Of a stretch of 64,000 nt of DNA, positions 8,224 to 16,533 are shown one piece after another. Source of the stretch: Streptomyces sp. 6-11-2 (GTDB lineage Bacteria; Actinomycetota; Actinomycetes; Streptomycetales; Streptomycetaceae); the NCBI RefSeq assembly GCF_006540305.1, contig NZ_BJOR01000001.1, forward strand, positions 6,386,001 through 6,450,000, written 5' to 3'. Positions within the stretch are counted from its first letter, which is position 1. Every line of letters starts with the position of its first letter. The position numbers were made by a program, and so were the translations under genes. A model generated the notes under the pieces. It worked only from the letters and a program-made list of their open reading frames with translations, did no database searches and was not told where the DNA came from.

Positions 8224-8862
8224 ACCCTGACGGTACCTGGAGAGCGGGACGGGGTGATCCATTGCCTGCGTGCTCCAACGAGCGCTCGGTACGACCCGCC
8301 GCCATGAAGACGTACTGGCGCTCAGGTCGGCATCCGTCTGATCTGTCCGCTGCCCTGGCCCCAAGACAAGAGGGCAGCCGCGGCCGCAGCGCCCGCTACA
8401 GCCGGCGTGGGTGGCTTCACGGGTCGCGCGGGCGGTGAGCACCTCGCCCGCGATCACACAGAAGAAGCAGGGCGAACCGACAGCCCGGGCATGCTCATGG
8501 CCGCTGAAGTATCGAGGTTGAACGTGAGGTCGACCTGCTCCACCCCCGACATCGCCCGCGCCGCCCTTGCTCTCAACAGGATCTGGAAGTGATCACCGCT
8601 GAGGAAACCTCAGTGCCATCGAAACTCACTGACATTGATCTTGCTGAGTCGTGCGAGGTGACTCCCGGAACCACCTCCAAATGACTCCCTCACAAAGACT
8701 CTGGTCCACTTTGTGTGGTCGCGTACGCAGGGTGACTGTTGATCTTCGCCTCATGGTGGTTTTAGTGGTCGGAGGCGGTCAGTGCGCGCATGACCGGCGG
8801 GCCGCGAATGAACCTGGCTCCGCTCATCAGGCCCCTTGGAATTGATCATCTAGGCTGGCGCG
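8224..8862. other. 639-bp intergenic stretch; no supported gene
   Basis: Both strands show only short frames with many stops. It must carry the RNase J promoter region and, just before 8863, the promoter region of the decayed methyltransferase. Lower GC between 8600 and 8860 fits non-coding or decayed DNA. Confidence 0.4.
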
Positions 8863-8960
8863 GTGACTGATGAGCAGGAGCGGGTGCAGCCGTCGGGAGT
8901 GTGGGCCACGGCGGTGGGGGTGGCCAGGGTGCGGGCGCTGGAGACCGAGCGGGAGAACGC
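8863..8960 (+). pseudogene. N-terminal remnant of a SAM-dependent methyltransferase
   Basis: A GTG at 8863 opens VTDEQERVQPSGVWATAVG then VARVRALETEREN, the characteristic start of the PPM1/TIGR00027-type class I methyltransferases (PSGV-TA-GVA-VRA-E). The similarity ends after about 35 codons near 8960, where tnpB sequence begins in another frame; the methyltransferase frame itself stops at 8986. The rest of the gene is absent. It was evidently cut by the tnpB element or a later deletion. Confidence 0.6.
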
Positions 8961-9788
8961 GCGCCGAAGATCGGCGACGTGCGGGTGAGGTGGTCCCGGA
9001 TGCTGCCCTCGACGCCGTCCACGGTGACGGTGGTCAAGGACAGCGCGGGCCGGTACTTCGCCTCCTTCGTCGTGGAGACCGGCCCGTCCGAGGTGCTGCC
9101 GACCACGGCACCGCAGCTGGGTATCGACCTCGGCCTGGGGCACTTCGCCGTCCTGTCGGATGGGACGAAGGTCGACAGTCCGCGCTTCCTGCGCCGGGCC
9201 GAGAAGCGACTGAAGAAAGCACAGCGGGCTCTCTCCCGCAAGGAGAAGGGCAGCAGGAACAGGGACAAGGCCCGGCTGAAGGTCGCCCGCGCGCATGCGC
9301 GGGTGGCCGACGCGCGCCGCGAGTTCCACCACCAGCTCTCCACGAAGCTGATCCGCGAGAACCAAGCGGTTGCCGTGGAGGACCTGTCGGTGAAGGGCCT
9401 CGCCCGCACGCGCCTGGCCAAGTCGATTCACGACGCCGGATGGTCGGCGTTCGTGAGCATGCTGGAGTACAAGGCCGCCCGGTACGGGCGCACTTTCTTC
9501 CGCATCGGCCGCTTCGAGCCCACATCTCAGGTGTGTTCGGTGTGCGGTGTGAAGGACGGCCCGAAGTCCCTGCACGTCCGCATCTGGACGTGCGGGGCGT
9601 GCGGGGCTGTCCTGGACCGGGATGTGAACGCGGCGGTCAACGTCGCCAAGGCGGCCGGACTGGCCGTGTCAGCCTGTGGAGCGCAGGTAAGACCGGGACT
9701 CGTCCCGGCACAGCGCGGCGAAGCAGGAACCCCCGTTACCGTTTTCGTGGCTCCGCAATGGGGCCTCCGGCCTTCGGGTCCGGCATGA
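8961..9788 (+). pseudogene. tnpB: TnpB (IS200/IS605-type) lacking its N-terminal third
   Basis: Coding similarity starts at PKIGDVRVRWSR, in the middle of a normal TnpB; about 120 N-terminal residues (the WED/REC part) are missing. The RuvC-like nuclease remains: D in LGIDLGLGHFAVLS, E in AVAVEDLSVKG, the zinc ribbon CSVC-CGAC, and D in LDRDVNAAVNVAKAA. The C-terminal tail ends at 9788. TnpB is an RNA-guided nuclease whose guide derives from the element's 3' end. Without the N-terminal lobe it is unlikely to bind guide RNA. An in-frame ATG at 8901 exists, but its first residues are shadow sequence over the methyltransferase remnant. Confidence 0.8.
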
Positions 9789-9799
9789 CTTCCCCCTCC

Positions 9800-9960
9800 T
9801 GTTGTCGATGATCCGGGGGGTGGTGTCACCGGATCCGGAGGCATCGACGGACCGCTGATGAGGGGCTTGAGCACCGGCTTCACGCGAGCCGGATGAGCTC
9901 TCCGTAACGTGGATGTGGCAGCTCGGTGCCCTGGCAGGCCGGACGAAAGCGTGATGGAGG
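9800..9960 (+). ncRNA. Candidate bridge RNA of the IS110 element
   Basis: The non-coding leader of the IS110 recombinase folds well by eye. Hairpin 1 has an outer 7-bp stem (9804-9810 with 9842-9848), an inner 6-bp stem (9811-9816 with 9829-9834), a 12-nt loop and a one-sided 7-nt bulge. Hairpin 2 has an outer 4-bp stem (9869-9872 with 9897-9900) and an inner 6-bp stem (9874-9879 with 9887-9892) separated by an asymmetric internal loop. Known for the family: IS110 left ends encode a structured bridge RNA with two internal loops that pair with target and donor DNA. Inferred here: this leader is that RNA. Exact ends and guide loops were not determined. Confidence 0.5.
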
Positions 9961-9969
9961 GGCTTGCAC

Positions 9970-11172
9970 GTGATCGACACCGGCGACATCGACATCTTCC
10001 TCGGCCTGGACGTCGGAAAGGGCGAACATCACGCCACCGCCGTCACCCCGGCCGGAACGAAAGCGTTCGACAAGCGGCTGCCCAACACCGAGCCCAAGCT
10101 CCGCGAGCTGTTCGCCAAACTCCAGGCCAAGCACGGAACCGTACTGGTCGTGGTCGACCAGCCGGCCTCGATCGGCGCCCTGCCGCTGGCGGTTGCGAGG
10201 AATATGGGCTGCCCGGTCGCTTATCTACCCGGGCTGACGATGCGGCGGATCGCCGACCTCTACCCCGGCGAGGCCAAGACCGACGCGAAGGACGCGTTCA
10301 TCATCGCGGATGCCGCCCGCGCGATGCCCCACACGCTGCGGGCGATCGACGGCGAGGACGAGACGATCGCCGAGCTGGAGATGATCGTCGGGTTCGACGA
10401 CGACCTGGCCGGCGAGGCCACCCGGGTCGCCAACCGGCTTCACGGCCTGCTCACCCAGATCCATCCCTCGCTGGAACGGGTGCTGGGGCCGCGCCTGCAG
10501 CACCCAGCCGTCCTGACCCTGCTGGAGCGGTTCGGGTCTCCAGCCCAGATCCGCAAGGCAGGGCGGCGGCGCCTGGTCACGCTGCTGCGGCCGAAGGCAC
10601 CGAGAATGGCCGAGCGGCTGATCGAGGACATCTTCACCGCCCTCGACGAGCAGACCGTGACGGTCCCGGGCACCAACGCTGCTGCACTGATCGTCCCGAG
10701 CCTCGCCGCGTCACTGACGGCCGTCCTTGACCAGCGGAAACTGCTGGCCGGGCGGATCGAGGAACTCCTGGGGGCCCACCCTCTTTCGAAAGTCCTGACG
10801 TCGATGCCAGGAGTCGGCGTCAGGACCGGAGCCAGGATCCTGATCGAGGTCGGCGACGGCAGCACGTTTCCGACCGCTGGCCACCTTGCCGCCTACGCAG
10901 GTCTCGCCCCGGCGACCCGCAGCTCAGGTTCCTCGATCCGCGGCGAACAGCCCTCCCGACGAGGAAACAAGCAGCTCAAACGGGCCTTCTTCCTCTCCGC
11001 GTTCGCCGCCCTGGGCGACCCAGCCTCGCGGGTCTACTACGACAAGAAGATCGCCCAGGGCAAGCACCACACCCAAGCCCTGCTCTGCCTCGCCAGACGC
11101 CGGGCCGACGTCCTCTTCGCGATGCTCCGTGACGGCACCTTCTACGAACCCCAACCCGCCGCGGCCAGGTGA
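9970..11172 (+). CDS. IS110-family recombinase
   Basis: About 400 residues. The N-terminal RuvC-like DEDD domain begins FLGLDVGKGEHHATAV and continues VVVDQPASIG and AKTDAKDAFIIADAAR. A helical linker follows, then the C-terminal Transposase_20 domain (LTSMPGVGVRTGARIL, AGLAPATRSSGSSIRG, RRGNKQLKRAFFLSAF) with the catalytic-serine region. I placed the start at the GTG at 9970 because GGAGGG (9955-9960) is correctly spaced for it; a TTG at 9964 is too close. The frame is complete and undamaged, the only clearly intact transposase gene besides istA. It is preceded by a structured leader (see the candidate bridge RNA). Confidence 0.93.
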   Translation: MIDTGDIDIFLGLDVGKGEHHATAVTPAGTKAFDKRLPNTEPKLRELFAKLQAKHGTVLVVVDQPASIGALPLAVARNMGCPVAYLPGLTMRRIADLYPGEAKTDAKDAFIIADAARAMPHTLRAIDGEDETIAELEMIVGFDDDLAGEATRVANRLHGLLTQIHPSLERVLGPRLQHPAVLTLLERFGSPAQIRKAGRRRLVTLLRPKAPRMAERLIEDIFTALDEQTVTVPGTNAAALIVPSLAASLTAVLDQRKLLAGRIEELLGAHPLSKVLTSMPGVGVRTGARILIEVGDGSTFPTAGHLAAYAGLAPATRSSGSSIRGEQPSRRGNKQLKRAFFLSAFAALGDPASRVYYDKKIAQGKHHTQALLCLARRRADVLFAMLRDGTFYEPQPAAAR

Positions 11173-11192
11173 GGGTTCAGACCACCGATCAG

Positions 11193-11426
11193 TTAGTCCT
11201 CCGGCCGAAGCCGCCGACGAGCGGCCTCGAGCCGCTGGTCATAGTCAGGCGCGAACAGCTCGGGAAGCGCTTTGTCCAGCGTTCCGGCTATCCGATGCAT
11301 CGGTGCCCAGACCGCCGGATCGTCGACAACGCGACTGAGGTCTGTCATCTGCAGCTTCTCCAGCCAGTGCGACAGCACCAGTGCCTCGTCGCTCGTGAGC
11401 TTGATCGTCACCTGGCTATCACCCAT
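11193..11426 (-). CDS. Small hypothetical protein (77 aa)
   Basis: Starts MGDSQVTIKLTSDEALVLSH and contains WLEKLQM and DDPAVWAPMHRIAGTLDKAL. The pattern, an acidic DEALVL helix followed by a second helix near PVW, is shared with many Streptomyces hypotheticals of about 80 residues. No function is known to me. The start at 11426 has a purine-rich GGGGGTG just upstream; an ATG-like start at 11462 would add 12 residues without support. Its 3' end abuts the right end of the IS110 element, so its last codons could have been altered by the insertion. Confidence 0.6.
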   Translation of the reverse strand: MGDSQVTIKLTSDEALVLSHWLEKLQMTDLSRVVDDPAVWAPMHRIAGTLDKALPELFAPDYDQRLEAARRRLRPED

Positions 11427-11547
11427 GCACACCCCCACGACTCGGCCTCCGCACCCGACCACACGAACTTACTGGCCCGGACCTTGACCAAACACATAGG
11501 GGCACCCCCCCGACACCGCAGCCTTCAACGGCGCGGTAGGCGGGAAT

Positions 11548-11567
11548 CGCCGCCCTTCAGGGCGGCG
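11548..11567. repeat. Hairpin typical of an IS200/IS605 right end
   Basis: A perfect 8-bp stem (11548-11555 with 11560-11567) with a TTCA loop, preceded by GGGAAT and followed by AGGATGTCAA. This arrangement (GAAT, GC-rich hairpin, GAGGATGTCAA) is what I associate with the right ends of Streptomyces tnpB elements, recognised by TnpA and forming the 3' part of the guide RNA. No tnpB gene is directly attached. It may belong to a lost element or be the displaced end of the tnpB at 8961-9788. Confidence 0.5.
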
Positions 11568-11743
11568 AGGATGTCAACTCCCGCGCATCCTCCAGCTCGT
11601 GGCCGGCCCGGAGACAGAGCAGGTACGGAGTGCCAATCCGGGCGAGGCGCTCGGCTCCGGCGGGCTCCTGCGGATGGGTGGCCTAGTGTCCCGCGTCTAA
11701 ATCTCGTTTACGGGCGGACGCTGCGGACGTTAAGGTCGCCAAC
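11568..11743. other. Short gap with possible gene scrap
   Basis: On the minus strand about 11575-11670 reads as a plausible protein scrap (ARIGTPYLLCLRAGHELEDA) without start or clear end. The remainder just upstream of 11744 is relatively AT-rich and is probably the promoter region of the oxidoreductase. Confidence 0.3.
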
Positions 11744-12766
11744 GTGTTGAGCCCACCGGTGAGTAGGGACTTGGTCGTCGTCGGCGCCGGCATTGTCGGC
11801 GCATCGGTGGCCTATCACGCCGCCCGGGCGGGCGCCACCGTGACGTTGGTCGACGCCGGGCGGCCAGGCGGCGGCGTGACGGCGGACTCGTTCGCCTGGG
11901 TCGGCGCGTCTGGCGTGCGTAAAGGTCCGGCCGCCGGGCTGCGGGCCACCGCAACGGCGGAGTACCACCGACTCGGGGCCGAGCTGCCGGGGCTCCCGGT
12001 GACCTGGTCCGGCTCGCTGAGCTGGAACAGGCAGGACAGTGCGCCGGACGCCGGGCCCGGGCAGACGATCGTGGACGCGGCCACCATGGCGACGCTCGAG
12101 CCCGCCCTTCGGCAGCCTCCGGAGTGGGCGGTCTGGGCGCCGGGTGACGGCGCTGTTGACTCGGTGGGCGTGACCGAGCGGCTGGTCGCGGGCGCTCGCA
12201 CCCATGGAGCTCGGGTACATCTGAACACGCCGGTTACCGCGGTCCGCCGGGACGCGGCGGGCAGGATCGCCGGGGTTGAGACGACATCAGGACCCCTCTC
12301 CGGTGCGACGGTGGTGCTGGCGGCCGGAGTTGCCACGGCCGCGCTCGGCGCGCCGCTCGGCGTGCGCGTCCCGGTCGAACCGTCGCCGTGCCCACTGTTC
12401 CGGCTCCGCGCCCCGGCCGGTCTGGTCCGCACCGTGGTCAACACCGAGGACTTCGATCTTCGGCAGGTCGCCGCGGACCGGCTGATCGCCGCTGCGGACT
12501 CGCCCGAACGGACCCTTGCCGCCGTCCGGTCCACTTTCCATGGCGCCGGGAGCGTCGAACTGCTCAGCACCCGACTCGGAGTGCGCCCGATGCCGGCCGA
12601 CGGTGAGCCGATCGTCGGCCCGGTCGCCGAGGTCCCCGGCCTCTACTTGGCAGTGATGCACTCGGCGGTCACGCTCGCCGCGGCCGTGGGCCGCCTGGTC
12701 GCACGGGAGTTGGTCGACGGAACCGTTGAGTCGGCTCTGTCAGGTTGCCGCCCGGATCGCTTCTGA
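11744..12766 (+). CDS. FAD-dependent oxidoreductase (DAO family)
   Basis: 340 residues. The N-terminal dinucleotide-binding motif VVVGAGIVGASVAYHAARAG binds FAD, followed by VTLVDAGRPGGGVT. The substrate domain contains VTERLVAGARTHGARVHLN and the second FAD contact VVLAAGVATAAL; the C-terminus has GVRPMPADGEPIVGPV, typical of glycine/D-amino-acid oxidase-like proteins. These enzymes oxidise amines or amino acids; the substrate cannot be told from sequence. The start is a GTG with AAGG 8 nt upstream. It stands alone, with no operon partner on either side. Confidence 0.88.
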   Translation: MLSPPVSRDLVVVGAGIVGASVAYHAARAGATVTLVDAGRPGGGVTADSFAWVGASGVRKGPAAGLRATATAEYHRLGAELPGLPVTWSGSLSWNRQDSAPDAGPGQTIVDAATMATLEPALRQPPEWAVWAPGDGAVDSVGVTERLVAGARTHGARVHLNTPVTAVRRDAAGRIAGVETTSGPLSGATVVLAAGVATAALGAPLGVRVPVEPSPCPLFRLRAPAGLVRTVVNTEDFDLRQVAADRLIAAADSPERTLAAVRSTFHGAGSVELLSTRLGVRPMPADGEPIVGPVAEVPGLYLAVMHSAVTLAAAVGRLVARELVDGTVESALSGCRPDRF

Positions 12767-13504
12767 CGATCCCGATGTGGTGGGCGACTCTCACAAACAG
12801 TTGTTTTTACGGCCATTACTGCGGCGGCCCGGGAAGGACCGGATACCAAGGGCGTCTTTGCCACCGCGACGGCAGCGCCCGGTGTAAACCGCCCCAGGCC
12901 GAGCGTGAGTGGGCACTCGGACAACCCAACGAGGCGATGAGAACGCGGAAGCGGCGTATCCGACTACCTGAAATCTACCCGTTGGTACTCTTTCCTTGGG
13001 GGCGGCGGTAGGAGTCCGAGGCTCCTACGGCACGGTTCCGGCGTATTTTGGCTGCTCTCCAAGTAGCTACTCGGCGCTACACGCCACCTGGCGGTAGTTA
13101 TACGAGAACAGGGCCTGGTACGCGATCTGCGGCATCCAACACAGCGACTTCTTGGCCAAGCCCGGCCTTCAACGGCTGACCGCCTTCACCTTGCTCGTCC
13201 TCGGCACAGCATCATTCCTGCGCAGGAACCTGGCCAATTGAGATGACATCCAAGAACTCCACCGGCATGACGCGGACCGTAGCCAGGCCCCGCCTGTGAT
13301 TGACGATCTTTCAGTGAACCCCTGCTCCGGGACGATCGCCGTGCCAGCCGACCGTGATCATTCTCAGCGTCAACGGCTGTACCGATGTTCCCCAAGGCCG
13401 GCCACCCCGGAGGCAGGTCCGGCTACCGGTCACCAGGCCGTGACAGCCGTAGCCGCACCGTCACCAGCCGTTCGAGCCAGACGAACGTATGGCCCGTAGC
13501 GGCA
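12767..13504. other. 738-bp stretch without supported genes
   Basis: GC and codon patterns break down and all frames are short. A fragment around 13110-13240 on the plus strand reads like the hydrophobic end of a protein (LTAFTLLVLGTASFLRRNLAN) but has no start or matching upstream frame. It is probably decayed DNA next to the oxidoreductase. Confidence 0.4.
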
Positions 13505-13618
13505 TCAGCTCAGCCCGAGCGCCTCCAACCTCGGAACCGGACTCACCGCAGGTGTCACACTTGCCAGCACAAGGCAGACGAGCACCGCGAATAGTGCAAC
13601 AGGGTAGACAGAACGCAT
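13505..13618 (-). CDS. 37-residue membrane or secreted peptide
   Basis: ATG at 13618 preceded by GAGGGG at ideal spacing. The product MRSVYPVALFAVLVCLVLAS continues VTPAVSPVPRLEALGLS and stops at 13505. It has a short basic N-terminus, one long hydrophobic segment and an Ala-x-Ser-like exit, so it is either a signal-peptide-led peptide or a single-pass membrane peptide. I do not recognise a family. It is divergent from the secreted protein gene at 13809, 190 bp away. Confidence rests only on the ribosome site and the coherent hydrophobic design. Confidence 0.45.
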   Translation of the reverse strand: MRSVYPVALFAVLVCLVLASVTPAVSPVPRLEALGLS

Positions 13619-13808
13619 AACGGCCCCTCACAGTCAGCACATAGTCCAGCAGATGCTGCTCCGACCGGATCGACACCCCACTGCGGAGGCCGGGCGCACA
13701 GGTGCACAGACATCGGGCGATCACCGGATACCCCGGCGGCTTTGCCCGACTCTGGGCCTCACGGGGGGTCCCGGCGACCGCTTGAGCCGTGCTGACCGAG
13801 GAGGACGT

Positions 13809-14531
13809 ATGCGAGGCAAAGGAAGGGCCGCGGAGACAGCGGACTCCGGCTACCCGCGGCGAGTGTTGGCATGTCTGATAGCAGCGGCGGCGCTGCTGGC
13901 CAGCCTGATGGCGACAAGCTCATCCGCCATGGCAGCCGACCTGCCGTACGGGCCGTACACCTGCGCCGCGGGCTACGTGTGGCGGGACGCGTACCCGGGC
14001 GACCAAGTCTGCGTGACGCCGGCGATCCGCACCCAGACCGCGACGGAAAACGCGCTGGGCCCCTCACGCCGCGAGCCGAACGGCGGCATTTACGGCCCGG
14101 ACACCTGCAAGCCGGGCTTCGTCTGGCGCGCAACGCGGCCCTCGGATCACGTGTGCGTGCCGCCAGACAGTCGCGACCAGGCCAGCAGCGACAACGCCAA
14201 CGCCGCCTTGCGGCTGGCTGATCCGGGTGCGACACCGCGCGGTGGGGTGTCCGTCACCACCACGTTGTCTCCGACCGGCGGTCGCCTGTTCGCCACCGGC
14301 AGCGGGCTCACGCCCTACGGCACGGTGCGGTTCTACAGTGCCGGGACCAGCGGGCCGGTCTCGCTGGGCCGACTGACGGCCGACGCCGCTGGCACCCTGC
14401 AGGGATGGCAGCAGGTTGTGGACCTCCATTGCGACAGCGGGCCGTATCCAGCCACCATCGTGGTCCTTGACCAGGGTACGGGCCTTGTCACCACCGCCGG
14501 CACCACCGAAGCATTCCACCCCTGCTTCTGA
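13809..14531 (+). CDS. Secreted protein with two Cys-containing repeat modules
   Basis: 240 residues from the ATG at 13809 (GAGGAGG upstream). Residues 1-43 are a Sec signal peptide (basic start, LIAAAALLASLMATSSSAMAA). Then come two copies of a module of about 38 residues: YGPYTCAAGYVWRDAYPGDQ ending VCVTP, and YGPDTCKPGFVWRATRPSDH ending VCVPP, each with two Cys likely forming a disulphide and each ending in an R-x-Q...NA helix. A beta-rich C-terminal domain (GGVSVTTTLSPTGGRLFATG; two further Cys) follows. Modules of this kind are frequent in Streptomyces exported proteins; their role is unknown to me. Confidence 0.8.
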   Translation: MRGKGRAAETADSGYPRRVLACLIAAAALLASLMATSSSAMAADLPYGPYTCAAGYVWRDAYPGDQVCVTPAIRTQTATENALGPSRREPNGGIYGPDTCKPGFVWRATRPSDHVCVPPDSRDQASSDNANAALRLADPGATPRGGVSVTTTLSPTGGRLFATGSGLTPYGTVRFYSAGTSGPVSLGRLTADAAGTLQGWQQVVDLHCDSGPYPATIVVLDQGTGLVTTAGTTEAFHPCF

Positions 14532-14648
14532 GTCGGCACGCCGCACAGGGTCGGCGGGCAGCAGGCCTCTTGGAGCGTGTTCGGAGTTCAGATCACGGGT
14601 TTGCGGATTCGCCTGCATCGTGTTCCGGGGGCCTGGTAGGCCGGGGGC

Positions 14649-14717
14649 ATGGCACGCGATGATCTGACGGACGGCGAGTGGGCCCTGGTCGGGTGGAAGT
14701 TGAGGGTGCCCTCCTGA
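14649..14717 (+). pseudogene. N-terminal scrap of an IS5-type transposase
   Basis: ATG at 14649 opens MARDDLTDGEWALVGWKL, the standard first residues of a widespread Streptomyces IS5/IS4-type transposase (LTD-EWALI), but the frame stops after 22 codons. The preceding bases (about 14575-14648) may be the element's left end. The rest of the element is missing. Confidence 0.55.
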
Positions 14718-14837
14718 CGGATGAGTCGGGGCTTTGGTCCGCGACTGGTCCGGAACAGCTGGTCAGGCATGGGATACCGGCGGGATGAATCGGGAGTCGC
14801 GATATAAATCAGGCTCAGGTCTGAGTGGGGCGAGCGG

Positions 14838-14875
14838 AAGGCGCCTGACGTGCAAAAGCCCAGGTCAGGCGCCTT
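14838..14875. terminator. 12-bp hairpin downstream of aldehyde dehydrogenase
   Basis: Arms 14838-14849 and 14864-14875 are perfectly complementary over 12 bp with a 14-nt loop, and TTTT overlaps and follows the right arm on the plus strand. It lies 12 bp beyond the aldehyde dehydrogenase stop codon and probably ends that minus-strand transcript as well as anything coming from the left. Confidence 0.75.
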
Positions 14876-14886
14876 TTCTCGTACCC

Positions 14887-16410
14887 TTAGAAGAAGCCGA
14901 GCTTCTGTGCCGAGTACGACACCAGAAGATTCTTCGTCTGCTGGTAGTGGTCCAGCATCATCTTGTGGGTCTCGCGCCCGATTCCGGACTGCTTGTAGCC
15001 GCCGAAGGCGGAGTGCGCGGGGTAGGCGTGGTAGCAGTTCGTCCAGACGCGGCCCGCCTGGATGGCGCGGCCCGCGCGGTAGGCGGTGCCGTTGTCCCGG
15101 GTCCACACGCCCGCGCCGAGGCCGTACAGCGTGTCGTTCGCGATCTTGATGGCGTCGTCGAAGTCGTCGAAGGACGTCACCGAGACCACCGGGCCGAAGA
15201 TCTCCTCCTGGAAGATCCGCATCCGGTTGTCGCCCTCGAAGATGGTCGGCTGGACGTAGTAGCCGCCCTTCAACTCGCCGTCGTGCTGGATGCGTTCGCC
15301 GCCGGTCAGGACGCGCGCGCCCTCCTGCCTGCCGATGTCCAGGTAGGAGAGGATCTTCTCCAGCTGGTCGTTGGACGCCTGGGCGCCGATCATGGTGTCG
15401 GTGTCGAGGGGGTGGCCCGTCGTGATGAGCTTGGTGCGGGCGACCGCCGCCTCGACGAACTCGGCGTAGTGACCGCGCTGGATCAGCGCCCGGGACGGGC
15501 AGGTGCACACCTCGCCCTGGTTGAGCGCGAACATCGTGAAGCCCTCGAGTGCCTTGTCACGGAAGTCGTCGTCCGCCGCCGAGACGTCGTCGAAGAAGAT
15601 GTTCGGCGACTTGCCGCCGAGCTCCAGCGTGACCGGCTTGATGTTCTCCGCGGCGTACTGCATGATCAGCCGCCCCGTCGTCGTCTCGCCCGTGAACGCG
15701 ACCTTGGCCACCCGCGGGCTGGAGGCGAGCGGCTTGCCCGCCTCCACACCGAATCCGTTGACGATGTTCAGCACCCCGGGCGGCAGCAGGTCGGAGACCA
15801 GGCTCATCCAGTAGTGGATCGAGGCCGGGGTCTGCTCGGCGGGCTTGAGCACCACCGCGTTGCCCGCGGCGAGCGCGGGTGCCAGCTTCCAGGTCGCCAT
15901 GAGGATCGGGAAGTTCCACGGGATGATCTGCGCGACCACCCCGAGCGGCTCGTGGAAGTGGTACGCCACCGTGTCGTTGTCGATCTCCCCGAGCGAACCC
16001 TCCTGCGCCCTGATCGCGCCCGCGAAGTACCGGAAGTGGTCGATGGCCAGCGGGATGTCGGCCGCCAGCGTCTCGCGGACCGGCTTGCCGTTCTCCCAGC
16101 TCTCGGCGACCGCCAGGGACTCGAGGTTGGCCTCCATACGGTCGGCGATCTTCAGCAGGATGCCGGAGCGTTCGGTCACGGACGTGCGGCCCCAGCCCGG
16201 GGCGGCCGCGTGCGCCGCGTCCAGCGCTCGCTCGACGTCCTCCGCCGTTCCGCGCGCGATCTCCGTGAACGGCTGCCCGTTCACCGGCGACGGATTCTCG
16301 AAGTATCGTCCGCGGGCCGGCGGCACGTACTCGCCGCCGATGAAGTGGTCGTAGCGCGTCTGGTAGGAGACGATCGCGCCCTCGGTGCCGGGCGCCGCGT
16401 AACGGGTCAT
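14887..16410 (-). CDS. Aldehyde dehydrogenase (acetaldehyde/ExaC type)
   Basis: 507 residues, full length. Landmarks are [10 protein letters not shown] (about 162-171), [15 protein letters not shown] (239-246), the general-base Glu 263 in [13 protein letters not shown], the nucleophile Cys 302 in [13 protein letters not shown], and [10 protein letters not shown]. The ending [19 protein letters not shown] is typical of the NAD-dependent acetaldehyde/chloroacetaldehyde dehydrogenases. It oxidises aldehydes to carboxylates in the cytoplasm. Upstream on the same strand, 123 bp away, is a GAF-domain regulator, the common partner of this enzyme in actinobacteria. The start ATG at 16410 precedes a normal N-terminus. 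Confidence 0.93.
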   Translation of the reverse strand: MTRYAAPGTEGAIVSYQTRYDHFIGGEYVPPARGRYFENPSPVNGQPFTEIARGTAEDVERALDAAHAAAPGWGRTSVTERSGILLKIADRMEANLESLAVAESWENGKPVRETLAADIPLAIDHFRYFAGAIRAQEGSLGEIDNDTVAYHFHEPLGVVAQIIPWNFPILMATWKLAPALAAGNAVVLKPAEQTPASIHYWMSLVSDLLPPGVLNIVNGFGVEAGKPLASSPRVAKVAFTGETTTGRLIMQYAAENIKPVTLELGGKSPNIFFDDVSAADDDFRDKALEGFTMFALNQGEVCTCPSRALIQRGHYAEFVEAAVARTKLITTGHPLDTDTMIGAQASNDQLEKILSYLDIGRQEGARVLTGGERIQHDGELKGGYYVQPTIFEGDNRMRIFQEEIFGPVVSVTSFDDFDDAIKIANDTLYGLGAGVWTRDNGTAYRAGRAIQAGRVWTNCYHAYPAHSAFGGYKQSGIGRETHKMMLDHYQQTKNLLVSYSAQKLGFF

Positions 16411-16533
16411 CCTGGTCTGCCTCCCTCAGCAGCGCTGCCCGCCGTTGGGCAGCTCTCGGCGCGAGGCTAGACATGCCGACGTTGCAAGGACGTTGCGCAG
16501 CCGGCCACCGCGGGCCGTGCAGGGCCGGAGACG

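Larger units (their letters stand above)
9789..11192 (+). mobile_element. IS110-family insertion sequence
   Basis: Composed of the structured leader and the recombinase gene. The neighbouring genes leave little room: tnpB ends at 9788 and the next gene ends at 11193. Typical IS110 elements have a long left non-coding end and a very short right end, as here. The exact ends are not determined. Confidence 0.6.

Noticed and set aside
9764..11206. A 9-bp direct repeat CCTCCGGCC at 9764-9772 and 11198-11206 flanking the IS110 element
   Set aside because: Common GC-rich word, one copy lies inside a coding region on each side, and IS110 elements do not normally make such duplications.
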